DNA from: Nitrospirota bacterium
GTDB taxonomy: Bacteria > Nitrospinota > Nitrospinia > Nitrospinales > Nitrospinaceae
Length of the DNA stretch: 6,220 nt
NCBI GenBank assembly: GCA_030600405.1
Contig: JAUVMD010000086.1
Span: 1 to 6,220 of the forward strand
Direction of reading: 5' to 3'
The notes below the pieces were generated by a model that had not been told where the DNA came from, did no database searches, and was given only the letters and a program-made list of their open reading frames with translations. This document shows positions 5,057-6,220 of the stretch, piece after piece (within the stretch, counting starts at the first letter, position 1; the number at the start of each line of letters is the position of its first letter). A program made the position numbers and the translations under genes.

Positions 5057-6220
5057 ATGGCAATGATCCAGGTGGACGAAGCGCGGGAGATCATCCTCGC
5101 CAAAATAGCAACCAAGGGCGTCGAAAAAGTTCCCCTGGATGATGCCCTGGGACGCATTCTGGCCGAGGACATCATCGCGCGGCGCAGCAACCCGCCGATG
5201 GATAACTCCGCCATGGACGGTTACGCGGTCATCACCGCCGACATTCAATCCGCGACACCCGACAACCCGGTGAAACTGGAAGTGGTGGACGATGTCCCTG
5301 CCGGATCGGTGGCTACGGTCACACTGAAAAACAAACAAGCCATCCGCATCATGACCGGTGCGCCCATCCCACCGGGTGCCGATGCGGTGTTGATGCAGGA
5401 GGACACCGATAAAAACGGTAATGGCATTCTCGCAAAAGATAAAACCGAGGTCGGCGAAAATATCCGCCTCGCCGGGGAAGATGTGAAAGAAGGCGATGTC
5501 GTCATTCGGAAAGGCGTCACCATCACGCCATCCCAAATCGGGATGATGGCGGTGGTGGGCCGGTCCAACATTTACGTCAGCCAGCGGCCGACAGTAGCCA
5601 TCCTTTCCACCGGCGACGAAATTGTTGAGCTGGACGGCAACCCGACGGGACCCTGCATCTACAACAGCAACGGCTACATGCTGGCGGCGCAGATTCGGTC
5701 CGCCGGGGGCATCCCCTGTTATCTCGGGGTCGCCAAGGACAATGAAAAGGATTTGATGGAAAAATTCGACTGGGCGCTGAAGTGTGACATCGTTGTTTCT
5801 TCCGGCGGTGTTTCGGTGGGCGATTACGATCTGGTCAAGGCCACCCTCGAAAAAATGGGGAACGAAATGGTGTTCTGGAAAGTGGCGATGAAACCCGGCA
5901 AACCCCTGGCGTTTGGTAAGATCGGCGAGATACCGATTTTCGGCCTGCCGGGCAATCCCGTTTCATCCTTTGTCTCCTTCGAACAGTTCGCGCGGCCCGC
6001 CATCAAGAAAATGATGGGTGCCAAAGAAGTCCTGCCCCGGACCGTGCAGGCCAAACTGACCCGCACGATCCACAAAAAAACCGGCCGCTTGCATTTCATG
6101 AGCGCCGTGGTTTCCTGGGACAGTGGCGAGTACACCGTCGCACCTGCCGAGGAACAAGGCTCGGGCGTGCTTAAGTCCACGGTCAATGCCAACGGCCTGC
6201 TGGTATTCCCACTGGAGAAG
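5057..6220 (+). CDS. moeA: Molybdopterin molybdenumtransferase MoeA (3' end outside window)
   Basis: MoeA inserts molybdate into adenylylated molybdopterin to give molybdenum cofactor in the cytoplasm. The frame is open for 388 codons to the window edge; the family is usually about 400-420 residues, so only a short tail is missing. Motifs in order: PPMDNSAMDGYAV at 46-58, IRIMTGAPIPPGADAV at 97-112, the start of the molybdopterin-binding domain with AILSTGDEIV at 181-190, VSSGGVSVGDYD at 247-258, MKPGKPLAFG at 278-287 and FGLPGNPVSS at 295-304. The C-terminal domain follows from about 325 (LPRTVQAKL...) to EEQGSG and the VNANGLLVFP strand. No residue of the core motifs is missing. It is the second gene of the operon with mobBA and carries a strong ribosome binding site. 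A tungsten-specific MoeA cannot be excluded by sequence reading alone. Confidence 0.95.
   Translation, partial: MAMIQVDEAREIILAKIATKGVEKVPLDDALGRILAEDIIARRSNPPMDNSAMDGYAVITADIQSATPDNPVKLEVVDDVPAGSVATVTLKNKQAIRIMTGAPIPPGADAVLMQEDTDKNGNGILAKDKTEVGENIRLAGEDVKEGDVVIRKGVTITPSQIGMMAVVGRSNIYVSQRPTVAILSTGDEIVELDGNPTGPCIYNSNGYMLAAQIRSAGGIPCYLGVAKDNEKDLMEKFDWALKCDIVVSSGGVSVGDYDLVKATLEKMGNEMVFWKVAMKPGKPLAFGKIGEIPIFGLPGNPVSSFVSFEQFARPAIKKMMGAKEVLPRTVQAKLTRTIHKKTGRLHFMSAVVSWDSGEYTVAPAEEQGSGVLKSTVNANGLLVFPLEK

Noticed and set aside
4901..5536. Minus-strand open frame (211 codons) spanning the end of mobBA and start of moeA
   Set aside because: It crosses the junction of two well-supported genes on the other strand and is His/Asp/Gly-rich in the manner of an antisense reading of GC-rich codons.
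1..6220. CRISPR array, insertion sequence, tRNA or rRNA
   Set aside because: No regularly spaced direct repeats, transposase-like frames with terminal repeats, or cloverleaf/rRNA-like segments were seen. The only long direct repeat is the coding duplication inside the di-haem gene.

Overview
The window comes from a Gram-negative (two-membrane) bacterium. It encodes two outer-membrane beta-barrel proteins, a periplasmic lipid-shuttle protein of the MlaC family and an exported c-type cytochrome. No gene fixes the taxon. An exported Tll0287-like haem protein, a stand-alone MlaC and a MobB-MobA fusion would fit a Nitrospinota- or Desulfobacterota-like lineage, but that is a weak inference. There are no tRNA or rRNA genes, insertion sequences, CRISPR arrays or other mobile elements that I can see.

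Layout. (1) 2-1058, plus strand: the 3' end of one outer-membrane beta-barrel gene, then a complete paralogue with its own signal peptide and strong ribosome binding site. (2) 1059-1332: non-coding, with a likely terminator, a promoter candidate and a strong 39-nt inverted repeat. (3) 1333-2436, plus strand: an exported di-haem protein made of two tandem Tll0287-like (DUF3365) domains, about half identical to each other and in perfect 172-residue register. (4) 2442-2513: two adjacent hairpins between convergent genes; the first is a textbook bidirectional terminator. (5) 2503-3192, minus strand: an MlaC/Ttg2D-family periplasmic phospholipid-binding protein, without the rest of the Mla transporter nearby. 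(6) 3193-3928: about 735 bases without a convincing gene, AT-rich in its first half, with several inverted repeats and a near-consensus sigma-70 promoter at 3813-3841. (7) 3929-6220, plus strand: a molybdenum cofactor operon, with a MobB-MobA fusion followed without a gap by moeA, which runs off the window end.

How the genes work together. The last two genes are one functional unit. MoeA inserts molybdate into adenylylated molybdopterin. The MobA half then adds GMP to make the bis-MGD cofactor of DMSO-reductase-type enzymes such as nitrate reductase and formate dehydrogenase, helped by the GTP-binding MobB half. The beta-barrel pair, the di-haem protein and the MlaC protein all belong to the cell envelope, but the sequence shows no direct functional link among them.

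The least ordinary items are the duplicated di-haem protein, which lacks any cysteine outside its haem motifs and signal peptide, and a terminator-like hairpin between the promoter and the start codon of the molybdenum cofactor operon, a possible attenuator. I found no evidence for a wholly new multi-gene system.
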